Positions 1-8,584 of a stretch of 64,000 bases of DNA are shown piece after piece. The stretch is from VRUE01 sp963698085 (GTDB lineage Bacteria > Actinomycetota > Thermoleophilia > Solirubrobacterales > 70-9), in NCBI GenBank assembly GCA_963698085.1, contig OY969122.1:496001-560000 (forward strand). Direction: 5' to 3'. The notes under the pieces were generated by a model. It made no database searches and was not told the DNA's origin. It saw only the letters and a program-made list of their open reading frames with translations. How positions within the stretch are numbered: the first letter of the stretch is position 1; the number at the start of each line of letters is the position of its first letter. Made by a program: the position numbers and the translations under genes.

Positions 1-558
1 CTCGTCGTAGTCGAGCCGGGCATCGGAGCGGATGCGGCTGCGGTAGAAGGCGACTGCGCCCGGCCGCCCGTCTCGATCGAGCTCGATCTCCGCCGTCACG
101 GCAAGGCGCTCAACTCCAGGCGCCAGACTGCAGGCCTCCGCGCTCAACGCATGGGGCAGCATCGGCTCGACTGCCCCTGGCACGTAAGTGCTGTTACCGC
201 GGCGCCCTGCCTCGCGGTCGAGCGGCGATCCCGGGGGGACATGGGCAGCTACGTCGGCAATGTGGATCCAGAGCCTGGTGCCCTCGCCCTCGCGCTGCGC
301 CGACACCGCGTCGTCGAAGTCTCGTGCGGTCGCCGGGTCGACGGTGAAGGTCGGCAGCCCAATCAGATCGCGGCGCGGGCCACTGCGCGACTCGGCTACC
401 GCACTTGCCTCAGCGGCTTCGACCTCGAGCGAAGCGCGAAAGCCGCGCCCGCCGAGCTCCTCGCGCAGGAACATCTCGACCGCGTCGCGGGCCGTCTTCG
501 GCACCGCCTGCTTGCGGCCGCGACCGCGGCCGCGCTGCCGCCGTTCGGGCTTGCTCAC
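1..558 (-). CDS. RNase R/RNase II family exoribonuclease, partial (N-terminal part)
   Basis: This is the first 186 codons of a 3'-5' exoribonuclease; the rest lies beyond the left edge. After a basic N-terminus (SKPERRQRGRGRGRK) the protein soon enters the RNB catalytic domain. The signature TVDPATARDFDDAVS carries the metal-binding aspartates, and LWIHIADVAAHV follows. The cold-shock OB domains of full-length RNase R are not visible ahead of RNB, so this looks like a short-N-terminus RNB protein. The GTG start (558-556) overlaps the stop of the upstream protease gene as GTGA, implying translational coupling. Expected role is mRNA and rRNA turnover. The family is clear; the exact subfamily cannot be settled from this fragment. 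Confidence 0.88.
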   Translation of the reverse strand, partial: MSKPERRQRGRGRGRKQAVPKTARDAVEMFLREELGGRGFRASLEVEAAEASAVAESRSGPRRDLIGLPTFTVDPATARDFDDAVSAQREGEGTRLWIHIADVAAHVPPGSPLDREAGRRGNSTYVPGAVEPMLPHALSAEACSLAPGVERLAVTAEIELDRDGRPGAVAFYRSRIRSDARLDYDE

Positions 559-1733
559 TGCGCCGCCAGCACCCCGAGCGCGCGTTCGATCGCCTCGTCG
601 CGGCTCGTCCCCAGCATGTCCCGGGCCGGCACGTCGGGCTGGATCCCCTTGCCGGCCAGGTTGGTCCCGTCCGGGGTGAAGTACTCGCCCACCGTCAGCT
701 TCAGCGCGCCGCCGTTGGAAAGATCGATCTCCTGCTGGAAGACGCCCTTGCCGAAGGAGCGCGTGCCGACGACCTTCGCCCCGGCCTCCTCAGCAAGGGC
801 GGCGGTGAGTATCTCCGCCGCTGAGGCGGTGTTGCGATCGATCAGGACGGCGATCGGCAGAGCCGCCAGGTTGCCTCCCTTGGTCTCGTAGACCGCCCGG
901 CCCTGGGTGCGGGAATCAGTCGAGACCACAGTTTCCCCCTCGGGCAGGAAGATGCTCGCGGTCAGCACCGCCTCCTCGAGCAGGCCGCCGCCGTTGCTGC
1001 GCAGGTCGAGCACGAGGCCCTCGGCGCCCTGCCGCTGCAGCTTGCGTACTGCCCGCCGCAGCGCTCCGTGGGCACCTTCACTGAAGGCGGCGAAGCGAAT
1101 GTAGCCAAGCTTCTTCCCGCCCTCCGTCTCCATTTTGCTGCTCACGACCGGGACCGAGATCTCGGCACGAGTGAGTCGGACCTGGCGAACGTCGTCTCCC
1201 TTGAGGCTGCGCACGCCGATCGTCACCTCGGTCCCTTCCGGCCCCTTGATCAAGGCGGTGGCGGCGTCGGAGTCGAGACCCGCGATCGAGCGACCGTCGA
1301 CCGAGACGATCGTCTCGCCGACCTCGATCCCGGCCCTTTCCGCCGGCGAGCGCTTAAAGACCCGTTCGACCCGCAGGCCGCCCTCAACCCCCGTCACGCT
1401 GAGCCCGATCCCCGAGAAGCGGCCCTCGATTTCTTCGGTGAAGCGGTCCAGCATCTCGGCCGAGAAGTACTCGGAGAAGCGATCGCGGTAGCGCCGTCGC
1501 AGTCCCCGCACCATGCCCTGCAGCGAGGAATCGGTCAACTCCGCCTGCGGGACCGAGCGGAAGTAGTTGTCCTCAATCAGTTCGCTCGCTTCGGCGCTGA
1601 GGCCGGCCGAGTCGTCGACGAAGAGGTCGCGCAGCGGCGGCGGCATCTTCGCCGGGTGCCCCCCGAGCCAGAGGCCTGCCCCGAGCACTGCGAGCAGCGC
1701 GGCCACCAGACCGAGCGTCCGCGCCAACCTCAT
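555..1733 (-). CDS. S41 family C-terminal processing peptidase (CtpA-like)
   Basis: This is a 392-residue membrane-anchored serine protease. It has an N-terminal hydrophobic segment (about residues 5-25), a PDZ domain (about 95-180, containing SPAERAGIEVGETIVSVDG) and an S41 catalytic core. The Ser/Lys dyad is at about Ser304 (DRNTASAAEIL) and Lys329 (SFGKGVFQ), 25 residues apart as in CtpA. I chose the ATG at 1733 because the upstream extension runs into ftsX and has no signal-like sequence. It lies directly downstream of ftsEX, 7 nt from the ftsX stop, and overlaps the RNase gene by 4 nt. FtsEX normally controls cell-wall hydrolases, so a periplasmic-side protease here may process one of them; that link is inference from position. 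Confidence 0.93.
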   Translation of the reverse strand: MRLARTLGLVAALLAVLGAGLWLGGHPAKMPPPLRDLFVDDSAGLSAEASELIEDNYFRSVPQAELTDSSLQGMVRGLRRRYRDRFSEYFSAEMLDRFTEEIEGRFSGIGLSVTGVEGGLRVERVFKRSPAERAGIEVGETIVSVDGRSIAGLDSDAATALIKGPEGTEVTIGVRSLKGDDVRQVRLTRAEISVPVVSSKMETEGGKKLGYIRFAAFSEGAHGALRRAVRKLQRQGAEGLVLDLRSNGGGLLEEAVLTASIFLPEGETVVSTDSRTQGRAVYETKGGNLAALPIAVLIDRNTASAAEILTAALAEEAGAKVVGTRSFGKGVFQQEIDLSNGGALKLTVGEYFTPDGTNLAGKGIQPDVPARDMLGTSRDEAIERALGVLAAQ

Positions 1734-1740
1734 GCGGAGC

Positions 1741-2658
1741 TCAGACCTTGAGGAAGCGGCGCAGAGTGATGCCGGAGCCGATCGCCGAGACCAGCACCGC
1801 AGCCGCAAAGAGGATCGCCACCAGGGCGGGGAAGGAGAGGGTGGTGCTGTTCTGGGCGGCGAGGAAGCCGATGCTGTCGCTCAGCGGGTCGACGATCGTC
1901 AGCTTGCCCAGCCACAGGATCAGTATGGCTACCAGGCCGCCGAAGAAGCCGACGACGACCCCCTCGATCATGAACGGCCAGCGGATAAACCAGCGGGTGG
2001 CGCCGACCAGGCGCATCACCTCGACCTCGCGGCGGCGGGTGTAAATCGAGAGCCGGATCGTGTTGCCGACCAGCATCAGCGAAGCGACGATCAGCAGTGC
2101 CGTGATCACCGTGAGAACGATCTTCAGCGCGCTCGTCACCTGCTCGATCTTCCGTGAGTCTTCCTGGCGGTCGAAGACGTCCTGGATGATCGGCGAGATC
2201 GGCTGCGGCTTGCCGTTTGCACCGGGCGGCGTGACCGCCGCCCGCACCGAGTCGAGGTTGCCGGCGTCGTCGGCCTTTACGCGGAAGTTCGCCGGCAGCG
2301 GGTTTGAGTGCAGCTGGGCCAGCAGCTCGCCGCTCTTCTCCTTGCCGAGGTCCGCCGTCAGTTCGTCAAGCGCCTCGGACTTGGTGATCAGATCGACCGA
2401 CTCGACGTGCGGGATCAGCAGCAACTCGCCTTCCAGCTGGTCTTTTTCGGCGTTCGTCGCGTCGTCGAAGATCGCCACCCGGAACTCGAGGCTGTCGCGG
2501 ACCTGATCGCTCTTGGCCTGCGTCGTCTGGAAGATCGGGATCAAGACACCGAGCAGGATCACGGTGACGACCGTGGTGACGACCGCGGCCATGCTCGGCG
2601 CGCCGTTGCGGCGCAGCGCGCGGAAAGCCTCCTGGGTAAAGAAGAGAAGTCTTGACAT
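1741..2658 (-). CDS. ftsX: Cell division ABC transporter permease FtsX
   Basis: This 305-residue membrane partner of FtsE has a TM helix near residues 22-43, a large extracytoplasmic domain (about 45-185), and three further TM helices before the conserved C-terminal GSGITLRRFLKV. The region around RLSIYTRRREVEVMRLVGATRWFIRWPF is the family's cytoplasmic coupling segment, and the length is normal. Its ATG (2658-2656) directly follows the ftsE stop codon (TAG then ATG, no gap), so the two subunits are translationally coupled. FtsEX acts at the divisome by transmitting ATP hydrolysis to peptidoglycan hydrolases. Identification is secure from the adjacent ftsE and the domain pattern. Confidence 0.95.
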   Translation of the reverse strand: MSRLLFFTQEAFRALRRNGAPSMAAVVTTVVTVILLGVLIPIFQTTQAKSDQVRDSLEFRVAIFDDATNAEKDQLEGELLLIPHVESVDLITKSEALDELTADLGKEKSGELLAQLHSNPLPANFRVKADDAGNLDSVRAAVTPPGANGKPQPISPIIQDVFDRQEDSRKIEQVTSALKIVLTVITALLIVASLMLVGNTIRLSIYTRRREVEVMRLVGATRWFIRWPFMIEGVVVGFFGGLVAILILWLGKLTIVDPLSDSIGFLAAQNSTTLSFPALVAILFAAAVLVSAIGSGITLRRFLKV

Positions 2659-3504
2659 CTAGAAGAGCGACTCGCTGGTGTGACCGTTGGTCTGACCCTC
2701 GGGCGCGACGCCCATCTCCGCCCGCATGCGCAGGCCGAACTCGGACGTCGACTCCTCGGTGTAGCCGCCTGAGACCTCATCACGGACGACGCGGCCCTCA
2801 TACAGCTCGATCACACGGCGGCGCATGTTGTCGACCATCTCGCGGTCGTGGGTGACGACGACGACCGTCGTACCGGTCTTGTTGATCCGGTAGAGGAGCT
2901 GCATCACGCCGATCGAGGTGACCGGGTCGAGGTTTCCGCTGGGCTCGTCAGCGAGCAGCAGCGGCGGGTGGTTGACGAAGGCGCGGGCGATCGAGACGCG
3001 CTGCTGCTCGCCGCCGGAGAGCTCGTCGGGGTAGCTGTGCAGCTTGGTCGAGAGGCCGACGAGACGCAGGATCTCCGGCACCTGGCGGCGGATTTCGCCG
3101 CGGTGGGCGCCGAGAACCTGCAGCGCGTAGGCGACGTTGTCATAGACGGTGCGGTCAGGGAGAAGCTTGAAGTCCTGGAAGACGGTGCCGATGTTGCGCC
3201 GCAGCTGCGGAATTTTCTTCTCCGGCATCGCGCCGATGTCGCGGCCGGCGATACGGACGCTGCCGTCGGTCGCCGACAGCTCGCGAATCAGCATCTTGAT
3301 CAGGGTCGACTTGCCGCAGCCGGTCGGCCCGACGAGGAAGACGAACTCGCCGCGGTCGACAGCCAGCGAGACCCGGTCGAGCGCCATGTGACCGCCGGGG
3401 TAGACCTTGGTCACGTCGCGCATCTCGATGATCGGCGCGCCGCCCTTGCGGTTGTGCGTCGCCGGCGGCTCATCGCCCTTCTTTTGCTTTCTGCCTCTGG
3501 CCAT
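2659..3504 (-). CDS. ftsE: Cell division ATP-binding protein FtsE
   Basis: ABC ATPase of the FtsEX complex, 281 residues from the ATG at 3504. Walker A is GPTGCGKST (about residues 59-67), the signature is LSGGEQQR, and Walker B is LLLADEPSGNLDP followed by the H-loop VVVVTHD. I chose 3504 over an upstream start because GAAGGA lies at ribosome-binding distance and the upstream residues are not family-like. It is longer than the usual 220-230 residues. It has a basic N-terminal lead (MARGRKQKKGDE) and a roughly 40-residue C-terminal tail (EESTSEFGLRMRAEMGVAPE), both outside the ABC core and possibly regulatory. It is first in the ftsE-ftsX-S41-RNase set. Confidence 0.95.
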   Translation of the reverse strand: MARGRKQKKGDEPPATHNRKGGAPIIEMRDVTKVYPGGHMALDRVSLAVDRGEFVFLVGPTGCGKSTLIKMLIRELSATDGSVRIAGRDIGAMPEKKIPQLRRNIGTVFQDFKLLPDRTVYDNVAYALQVLGAHRGEIRRQVPEILRLVGLSTKLHSYPDELSGGEQQRVSIARAFVNHPPLLLADEPSGNLDPVTSIGVMQLLYRINKTGTTVVVVTHDREMVDNMRRRVIELYEGRVVRDEVSGGYTEESTSEFGLRMRAEMGVAPEGQTNGHTSESLF

Positions 3505-3667
3505 GCGCGGGGGTCCTTCTCCGGCTACAGGGTGACTCCTGCGCAACGGATCGTGCGCAACACCCCGCCCAAGAATGATGTGCGACAGCTTAGCGAATTG
3601 TTAGCTGCTGCTCGTATTCATGACCCGGACGTCGTGTATGCGTAGATCTCCTTAATAATCAAGCGCC

Positions 3668-4726
3668 TTGAATGATGCGCCGACACAAGGGCCTGGTGAT
3701 AGAGAGGAACCCCCCGCCCTAGCGTTCGCCACCCCAAACGCAGTCAGCCGGATCAGCGACGGCTTTCGAGACCGGCTGGCGGAGACCCTCGCCTCCACCC
3801 GGCAGGTGCTTGCCGCGGGTGCCGGGCTCGGGGCGTTCTTTCTCGGCGCCGGATACTTCGTCGAGTGGCAGCGCTTCAGCCAAGGGCAGCTGCCGCCGGC
3901 GGAGGTCTTGCCGCTGATCCCCAAGGATCAGATTGCGGCAGCCGGGGTACGGGAGCTGGTGATCTCGGTGCTGTTCGTCGTCCTCACCCTCGGCCTGCTG
4001 GGGTTTGTCGTCGTCAAGATCGCCAGGGCGGCGGAGACCGGGAGCGGTCGCATCTCAAGGGGTGTGAGCGTGGTCCTCTCCAAGGAAATCGGCTTCCCGA
4101 CCGCCGTGATCGGCATCTTCACGCTGCTCGTCGTTCCCTTCGACGTCAGCGGTGTGCTCGTCGCAGTGATCCTAGCCGGCCTGCTGTTCTATGGATTGCG
4201 ACTCGTCCGCGACTTCCTCGAGATGGGAGACGACGCCCGCTTTCCGCTCTGGCGCCTCGCCATTGCGGTTGGCATCGCCGCCTTCGTGCTCAGCGTGGCC
4301 CGCCAGACGGAGTTCCCCGAGCGCCGTCCAGATGCGGTCCTGCTGCTCGTTGGGGGCGATGAAATCAAGGGGGAGTACTTGGCCAGCGATTCCGACAAGA
4401 TCCTGATCCGGCAGAAACCCCCAAGCGCGGGGGCGCAGTGCAACCTGGAAAAAAGAGACTGCCAGATGAAATGTAAGGGCGATCAGCTTTGCATACGCGA
4501 ATGCCGGCTCGATCACCAGCGCTGTGGCCGGCCGCGACTGATCGTCGTGCCGGCCAGCGAAGTGAAGGAACTTCAGGTGACGCAGTCCCCATGGCTGCTC
4601 CGGCAGGACTCCTCGCTGCTCGACCGGATAGCGGACCCCCTGGCGCCCGGCCTGGAATTCAGGTGCATTCCGCCCGAGTGCAGATGGGGCGGCGAGACCC
4701 GGATCGGGCCATCCGCTTTTCTCTAG
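3668..4726 (+). CDS. Unrecognised membrane protein with a symmetric six-cysteine block
   Basis: I do not recognise a family. The 352-residue product has hydrophobic segments at about residues 48-66, 95-117, 143-180 and 196-211. A soluble tail from about 220 begins with a beta-like stretch (DAVLLLVGGDEIKGEYLASDSDKILIRQK). Cysteines at 258, 265, 269, 275, 279 and 286 give the mirror-symmetric pattern C-x6-C-x3-C-x5-C-x3-C-x6-C, containing two CX3C pairs; two more lie at about 333 and 338 (CIPPEC). The start used is TTG at 3668, with no clear ribosome-binding site, so the first residues are uncertain. It is transcribed away from ftsE. Its TAG stop overlaps the opposing transketolase stop (CTAG). 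Confidence 0.8.
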   Translation: MNDAPTQGPGDREEPPALAFATPNAVSRISDGFRDRLAETLASTRQVLAAGAGLGAFFLGAGYFVEWQRFSQGQLPPAEVLPLIPKDQIAAAGVRELVISVLFVVLTLGLLGFVVVKIARAAETGSGRISRGVSVVLSKEIGFPTAVIGIFTLLVVPFDVSGVLVAVILAGLLFYGLRLVRDFLEMGDDARFPLWRLAIAVGIAAFVLSVARQTEFPERRPDAVLLLVGGDEIKGEYLASDSDKILIRQKPPSAGAQCNLEKRDCQMKCKGDQLCIRECRLDHQRCGRPRLIVVPASEVKELQVTQSPWLLRQDSSLLDRIADPLAPGLEFRCIPPECRWGGETRIGPSAFL

Positions 4727-6582
4727 GCCGGCGGGTCGAGCGTTCGGCCCACGGCCGCGACGATGCTTGCGGCGTCGATACCGGCCGCCGCGAGGAGATC
4801 CGCCGGTGGGCCGCTGCCGGGACGCCCGCTTACCGCGAGACGGACCAGCGGCGTACTCGAAGCCGCTTCGGCAAGGACACCGGCGACAGTCTCGCCAATA
4901 CCACCCTCGGGCCAGTGGTCCTCGACCGTGACGAGCGCCCTGGTCTCTCCCGCTGCGGCGAGGATTACGGCGGCGTCAACGGGCTTGACCGAGTAGAGGT
5001 CGATCACCCGCGCGGCGATCCTCTTGGCCGCCAGCTCGTCGGCAGCGGTGAGGCATTCGCGCAGGGTGATGCCCGCGCCGATCAGCGTCACGTCGTCTGC
5101 ATCGCCGGAGCGAACCGTGTGGCTGCCGCCGATCTCGAAGCTCTCCCCGGGCCCATAGAGCACCGGCGTCGCCTCTCGCGTCGTCCGCATGTAGCTGATC
5201 CCGCGGTGCAGGCGCATCGCGTCGAGCAGCTGCACCGCCTGGTTGGCGTCGCTCGGGTAGAGGATCACGCTGTCGAAGACGGCGCGAAGCGAGGCGATGT
5301 CTTCGAGCGCCATCTGCGAGGGACCGTCGGGGCCGATCGAGACGCCGACGTGGGAGCCGCAGAGCTTCAGGTCGGCAGCGGAGATAGCCCCCATACGGAC
5401 GAAGTCGTAGGCGCGGCTGAGAAAGGCGCCGAAGGAGGAAGCGAAGGGCTTCCAGCCGCGCGTCTGCAGGCCGACCGCCGCGGCGACCATCTGCTGCTCG
5501 GCGATGAACATCTCGAAGAAGCGGTCGGGGTGTTTGGCGGCGAAACGTTCGGCGTAGGTCGAGTTGCCAACCTCGCCGTCAAGCGCGACAACCTTCTCGT
5601 CGATCGAGCCGAGCCAGGCGAGGGCGTCACCGTAGGCCGCCCGGGTTGCGACCTTCTCGCCGACCTCGTAGGTGGGTTTGTCGACCGGTGCCCGCGCGAT
5701 CTCGTACGGCCTCGCCTCGGGGGGAGGCTGAACCTCGACCCCCAGCGAGCGCTCGCCGCCCAACTCCTCGACCGCCGCCTCCGGGTCGGCCAGCGGCTTG
5801 CCGTGCTGGTTCGGCTGATCCTCGACTGCAGCTACCCCGGACCCCTTCTTGGTGCGAGCGAAGATCGCCGCCGGGGCGCCCGCTTCGAGCGCCCGCGCGT
5901 AAGCGGTGTCGATTGCCTCGGGGTCGTGCCCGTCGATCTCCTGCACATCCCAGCCGCAGGCGGCGGCCCGAGCGGCCCACGAGGAGGTGTCCCATTCGTG
6001 CATCGTCGGGCCTCGCTGGCCGAGCCGGTTGACGTCGACGATCGCGATCATGTTGTCGAGGCCGGCGTGGCCGGCGTGCTCGAACGCCTCCCACATCGAT
6101 CCCTCGGCCAGCTCGGAATCCCCACAGAGCACCCAGACGCGGTAGTCCGCGTTCTCGAGTCGCTTGCCGGCGAGCGCAATCCCCACCGAGATCGGCAGCC
6201 CCTGGCCGAGCGAGCCGGTGGCGACATCGACCCAGGGGATTTCGGGCGTCGGGTGCCCCTGCAAACGCGCGCCGAACTGGCGGAAGGTGAGCAACTCCTC
6301 GTCGTCGATCGCTCCGGCCATCTTGTACATCGCGTAGAGCAGCGGCGAAGCGTGGCCCTTGGAAAAGACGAGGTGGTCGTTTGCTCGGTTCTTGGGCGCG
6401 TCGAAGTCGTAGCGCAGGTAGCGCGTCAGCAGCACCGCCGTCAGGTCGGCGGCCGACATCGACGAGGTCGGGTGGCCGGAGCCGGCGGCCGCGGCAGCGC
6501 GGACCGAATCGACACGCAGCTGTTGTGCGAGCTCGTGCAGCTGCTCGCGATCGACGGGGTCCGCGGACGTCGCCTGGGCCAT
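4723..6582 (-). CDS. tkt: Transketolase
   Basis: Thiamine-diphosphate enzyme moving two-carbon units between sugar phosphates in the pentose phosphate pathway; 619 residues from the ATG at 6582. Visible family features are GSGHPTSSMSAADL, the ThDP/Mg motif GDSELAEGSMWEA through DVNRLGQ, and pyrimidine-domain segments (FIAEQQMVAAAVGLQTRG, HVGVSIGPDGPSQMALED). The open frame continues far upstream over nadA, but that part is antisense-like sequence and I rejected it; 6582 lies 20 nt past the nadA stop. The length and motifs match the shorter transketolase class of about 620 residues, as in animal enzymes and many actinobacteria, rather than the 660-700-residue E. coli type. It is probably co-transcribed with nadA. 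Confidence 0.93.
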   Translation of the reverse strand: MAQATSADPVDREQLHELAQQLRVDSVRAAAAAGSGHPTSSMSAADLTAVLLTRYLRYDFDAPKNRANDHLVFSKGHASPLLYAMYKMAGAIDDEELLTFRQFGARLQGHPTPEIPWVDVATGSLGQGLPISVGIALAGKRLENADYRVWVLCGDSELAEGSMWEAFEHAGHAGLDNMIAIVDVNRLGQRGPTMHEWDTSSWAARAAACGWDVQEIDGHDPEAIDTAYARALEAGAPAAIFARTKKGSGVAAVEDQPNQHGKPLADPEAAVEELGGERSLGVEVQPPPEARPYEIARAPVDKPTYEVGEKVATRAAYGDALAWLGSIDEKVVALDGEVGNSTYAERFAAKHPDRFFEMFIAEQQMVAAAVGLQTRGWKPFASSFGAFLSRAYDFVRMGAISAADLKLCGSHVGVSIGPDGPSQMALEDIASLRAVFDSVILYPSDANQAVQLLDAMRLHRGISYMRTTREATPVLYGPGESFEIGGSHTVRSGDADDVTLIGAGITLRECLTAADELAAKRIAARVIDLYSVKPVDAAVILAAAGETRALVTVEDHWPEGGIGETVAGVLAEAASSTPLVRLAVSGRPGSGPPADLLAAAGIDAASIVAAVGRTLDPPA

Positions 6583-6602
6583 GCCCCGGACTTTATCTAG
6601 CG

Positions 6603-7616
6603 CTAGCCGATCGCAACCATGCGCTCGATCGGCAACCGCGCCCGCTCCGCGATCTCGGCCGGCACGCTGACCTCGAACTTCATCTCGCGCAGCGAATCGC
6701 GCAGCTTCGGCAAGGTGATCATCTTCATGTACTTGCAGTAGGCCATCCGGTTTGCCTCGATCAGGCTCGCCTTTGGAGCGGCCTGCTGGAGCGGATGCAG
6801 CATCCCGTTCTCGGTGGCGACGATGTACTCGCCGTCGGGTCGCTGCTGAACGTAATCGAGCATCTGCCCGGTGGAGAGCATGTGCACGCCCTCCTTCTCG
6901 ACTTCGCCCGCGGCGACGAACTCCATCACCTGGGTCACGCAGCCACACTCGGGGTGGACGAGGAACTCGGCGCCAGGATGAGCGGCGCGCTGCGCCTTGA
7001 TGTCGTCCGGTCGGATCCCGGCGTGAACGTGGCACTCCCCCGGCCAGACGTGCATCGAGTGTCCCGTCTCGCGCTCGACGTAAGCGCCCAGCCACATGTC
7101 GGGGCCAAAGAGGATCTCCGTGTCCGGGCCATGCTCGCGCAGGATGTGCTCGACCACCTTGACCGCGTTGGAAGAGGTGCAGCAGTAGTCGGTCTCGGCC
7201 TTGACCTCGGCTGAGGTGTTGACGTACATGACAACGACCGCGCCAGGACTGTGGCGCGCCTTCCACTCGCGCAGCTCATCGGCGCTGATCGAGTCGGCCA
7301 GCGAGCAGCCGGCGTCGAGGTCGGGGATCAGCACCGTCTTCTCCGGCGAGAGGATCGAGGCGGTCTCGGCCATGAAGTGGACGCCGCAGAAGACGATCGT
7401 CGAGGCGCCAGCCTCGGCGGCAACGCGCGAGAGGCCGAGCGAGTCGCCGGTGTAGTCGGCCACTTCCTGCACCTCGGGCACCTGGTAGTTGTGAGCGAGG
7501 ATGACGGCGTCGCGCTCTCGGGCGAGCTCGCGCACCTCGCGCGAAGTCTCCTCGACCTCCTGCGGCGTGAGGTCGAGCATCGGGACCGGCTCGTTGATCG
7601 TCGGCAGCTCTCTCAT
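6603..7616 (-). CDS. nadA: Quinolinate synthase A
   Basis: Fe-S enzyme condensing iminoaspartate with dihydroxyacetone phosphate to quinolinate in NAD synthesis. The three expected cluster cysteines are visible in VFCGVHFMAE, DYCCTSSNA and HPECGCVTQV. The family segments HNYQVPEVQEVADYTGDSLGLSR and NTSAEVKAETD also match. The ATG at 7616 (MRELPT) is preferred over a TTG 30 nt upstream because the family starts near here. The NadA substrate is normally made by NadB, and no nadB is present; nadC lies 2 kb away on the same strand, beyond mutM. It is divergent from mutM across 118 nt. Confidence 0.95.
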   Translation of the reverse strand: MRELPTINEPVPMLDLTPQEVEETSREVRELARERDAVILAHNYQVPEVQEVADYTGDSLGLSRVAAEAGASTIVFCGVHFMAETASILSPEKTVLIPDLDAGCSLADSISADELREWKARHSPGAVVVMYVNTSAEVKAETDYCCTSSNAVKVVEHILREHGPDTEILFGPDMWLGAYVERETGHSMHVWPGECHVHAGIRPDDIKAQRAAHPGAEFLVHPECGCVTQVMEFVAAGEVEKEGVHMLSTGQMLDYVQQRPDGEYIVATENGMLHPLQQAAPKASLIEANRMAYCKYMKMITLPKLRDSLREMKFEVSVPAEIAERARLPIERMVAIG

Positions 7617-7734
7617 TTCCGGTTGCCTCGAAAGGCCCTTGATCAAAAGGGGGGCCTCGATGGTCGTATGTTCGCTGGCATGGCCTTGGCCTAAGTCCAG
7701 TCGAATGAACTAAGCGCAAGTCTACTCTCTCCCC

Positions 7735-8580
7735 ATGCCCGAGCTTCCCGAGGTCGAGATCACGGCACGCAGGCTGGACTCCGCCCTGGCAGGCGCCAGC
7801 GTGGAATCTGCTTTGGCGCCGGGGATGAACGTGATGAAGACCTTCGAGCCGCCGCTGGAGGAGCTGGCTGGCCGCGAGATCACCGCGATTCGTCGCGTCG
7901 GCAAGATGCCGATCGTCGAGTTCGGCGACCTGGCCCTGCTGATCCACCTGATGTCGGCCGGGCGGCTGCGCGCCTTCGACAAACGGGCGTCGCCAAAAGA
8001 CCGCGCCTCGCGGGTGCTGGTGCGACTCGAGGATGGGCGCGAGCTACGCCTGCGCGAGTTCGGGACCAAGCAGCGTGCCTGGGCGAAGCTGTTGGCGACG
8101 GGCGCGGTGGAGGAGGACGAGGCGGTCGCGAGGCTCGGGCCGGAGGCCTGGCCTGCACCGCCGCTCGACGCCTTCGCCACCGCGATCGACCTTCCCCGCC
8201 ACCTTCACCCGCTGCTGCGGCACCAGGGAGACATCGCCGGCATCGGACGCTCCTGGGTCGACGAGATCCTCTGGGAGGCGCGCCTCTCGCCCTTCAAGCA
8301 GGGTTCCGAGCTCGACCCGGAGGAGGTGGAGCGCCTGCACGCCGCGCTGCACGTGCTCGGCGACGCGATCGACCACTATGAGCGGACGGTCGGCGAGGAG
8401 CTGCCAGACAAGCTGCCGATGCCGCTGCGAATCCACAAGCGCGAGGGCGAGCCCTGCCCGCGCTGCGGCACGACGATCGAGGCCGTCTTCTTCGCCGAGC
8501 ACCAAACCAACTACTGCCCGAAGGAGCAGACCGGCGGCCGTGTGCTCAAGGACCGCCGCCTCTCCCGTCTGCTTAAGTAA
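7735..8580 (+). CDS. mutM: Formamidopyrimidine-DNA glycosylase (Fpg/Nei family)
   Basis: Base-excision repair glycosylase/AP lyase acting on oxidised purines. It starts MPELPEVE, giving the catalytic Pro2 and Glu3 (counting Met1). The H2TH helical region (about 150-210, LHPLLRHQGDIAGIGRSWVDEILW) and a C-terminal zinc-finger region follow. The finger is unusual. The first pair is CPRC, but the second reads NYCPKEQTGGR, so the fourth zinc cysteine is replaced by glutamate. The QTGGRVLKDRRLSRLLK tail, with the substrate-contacting Arg, is kept. Length is 281 residues, close to the family norm. A small cupredoxin gene follows 4 nt after the stop, so the two are probably co-transcribed. Confidence 0.93.
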   Translation: MPELPEVEITARRLDSALAGASVESALAPGMNVMKTFEPPLEELAGREITAIRRVGKMPIVEFGDLALLIHLMSAGRLRAFDKRASPKDRASRVLVRLEDGRELRLREFGTKQRAWAKLLATGAVEEDEAVARLGPEAWPAPPLDAFATAIDLPRHLHPLLRHQGDIAGIGRSWVDEILWEARLSPFKQGSELDPEEVERLHAALHVLGDAIDHYERTVGEELPDKLPMPLRIHKREGEPCPRCGTTIEAVFFAEHQTNYCPKEQTGGRVLKDRRLSRLLK

Positions 8581-8584
8581 GCGC

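Noticed and set aside
6583..7266. N-terminal extension of the transketolase frame over nadA
   Set aside because: The extra 228 residues are Arg/Ala-rich antisense-type sequence, and nadA is a clear gene in the same place. The ATG at 6582 matches the family start.
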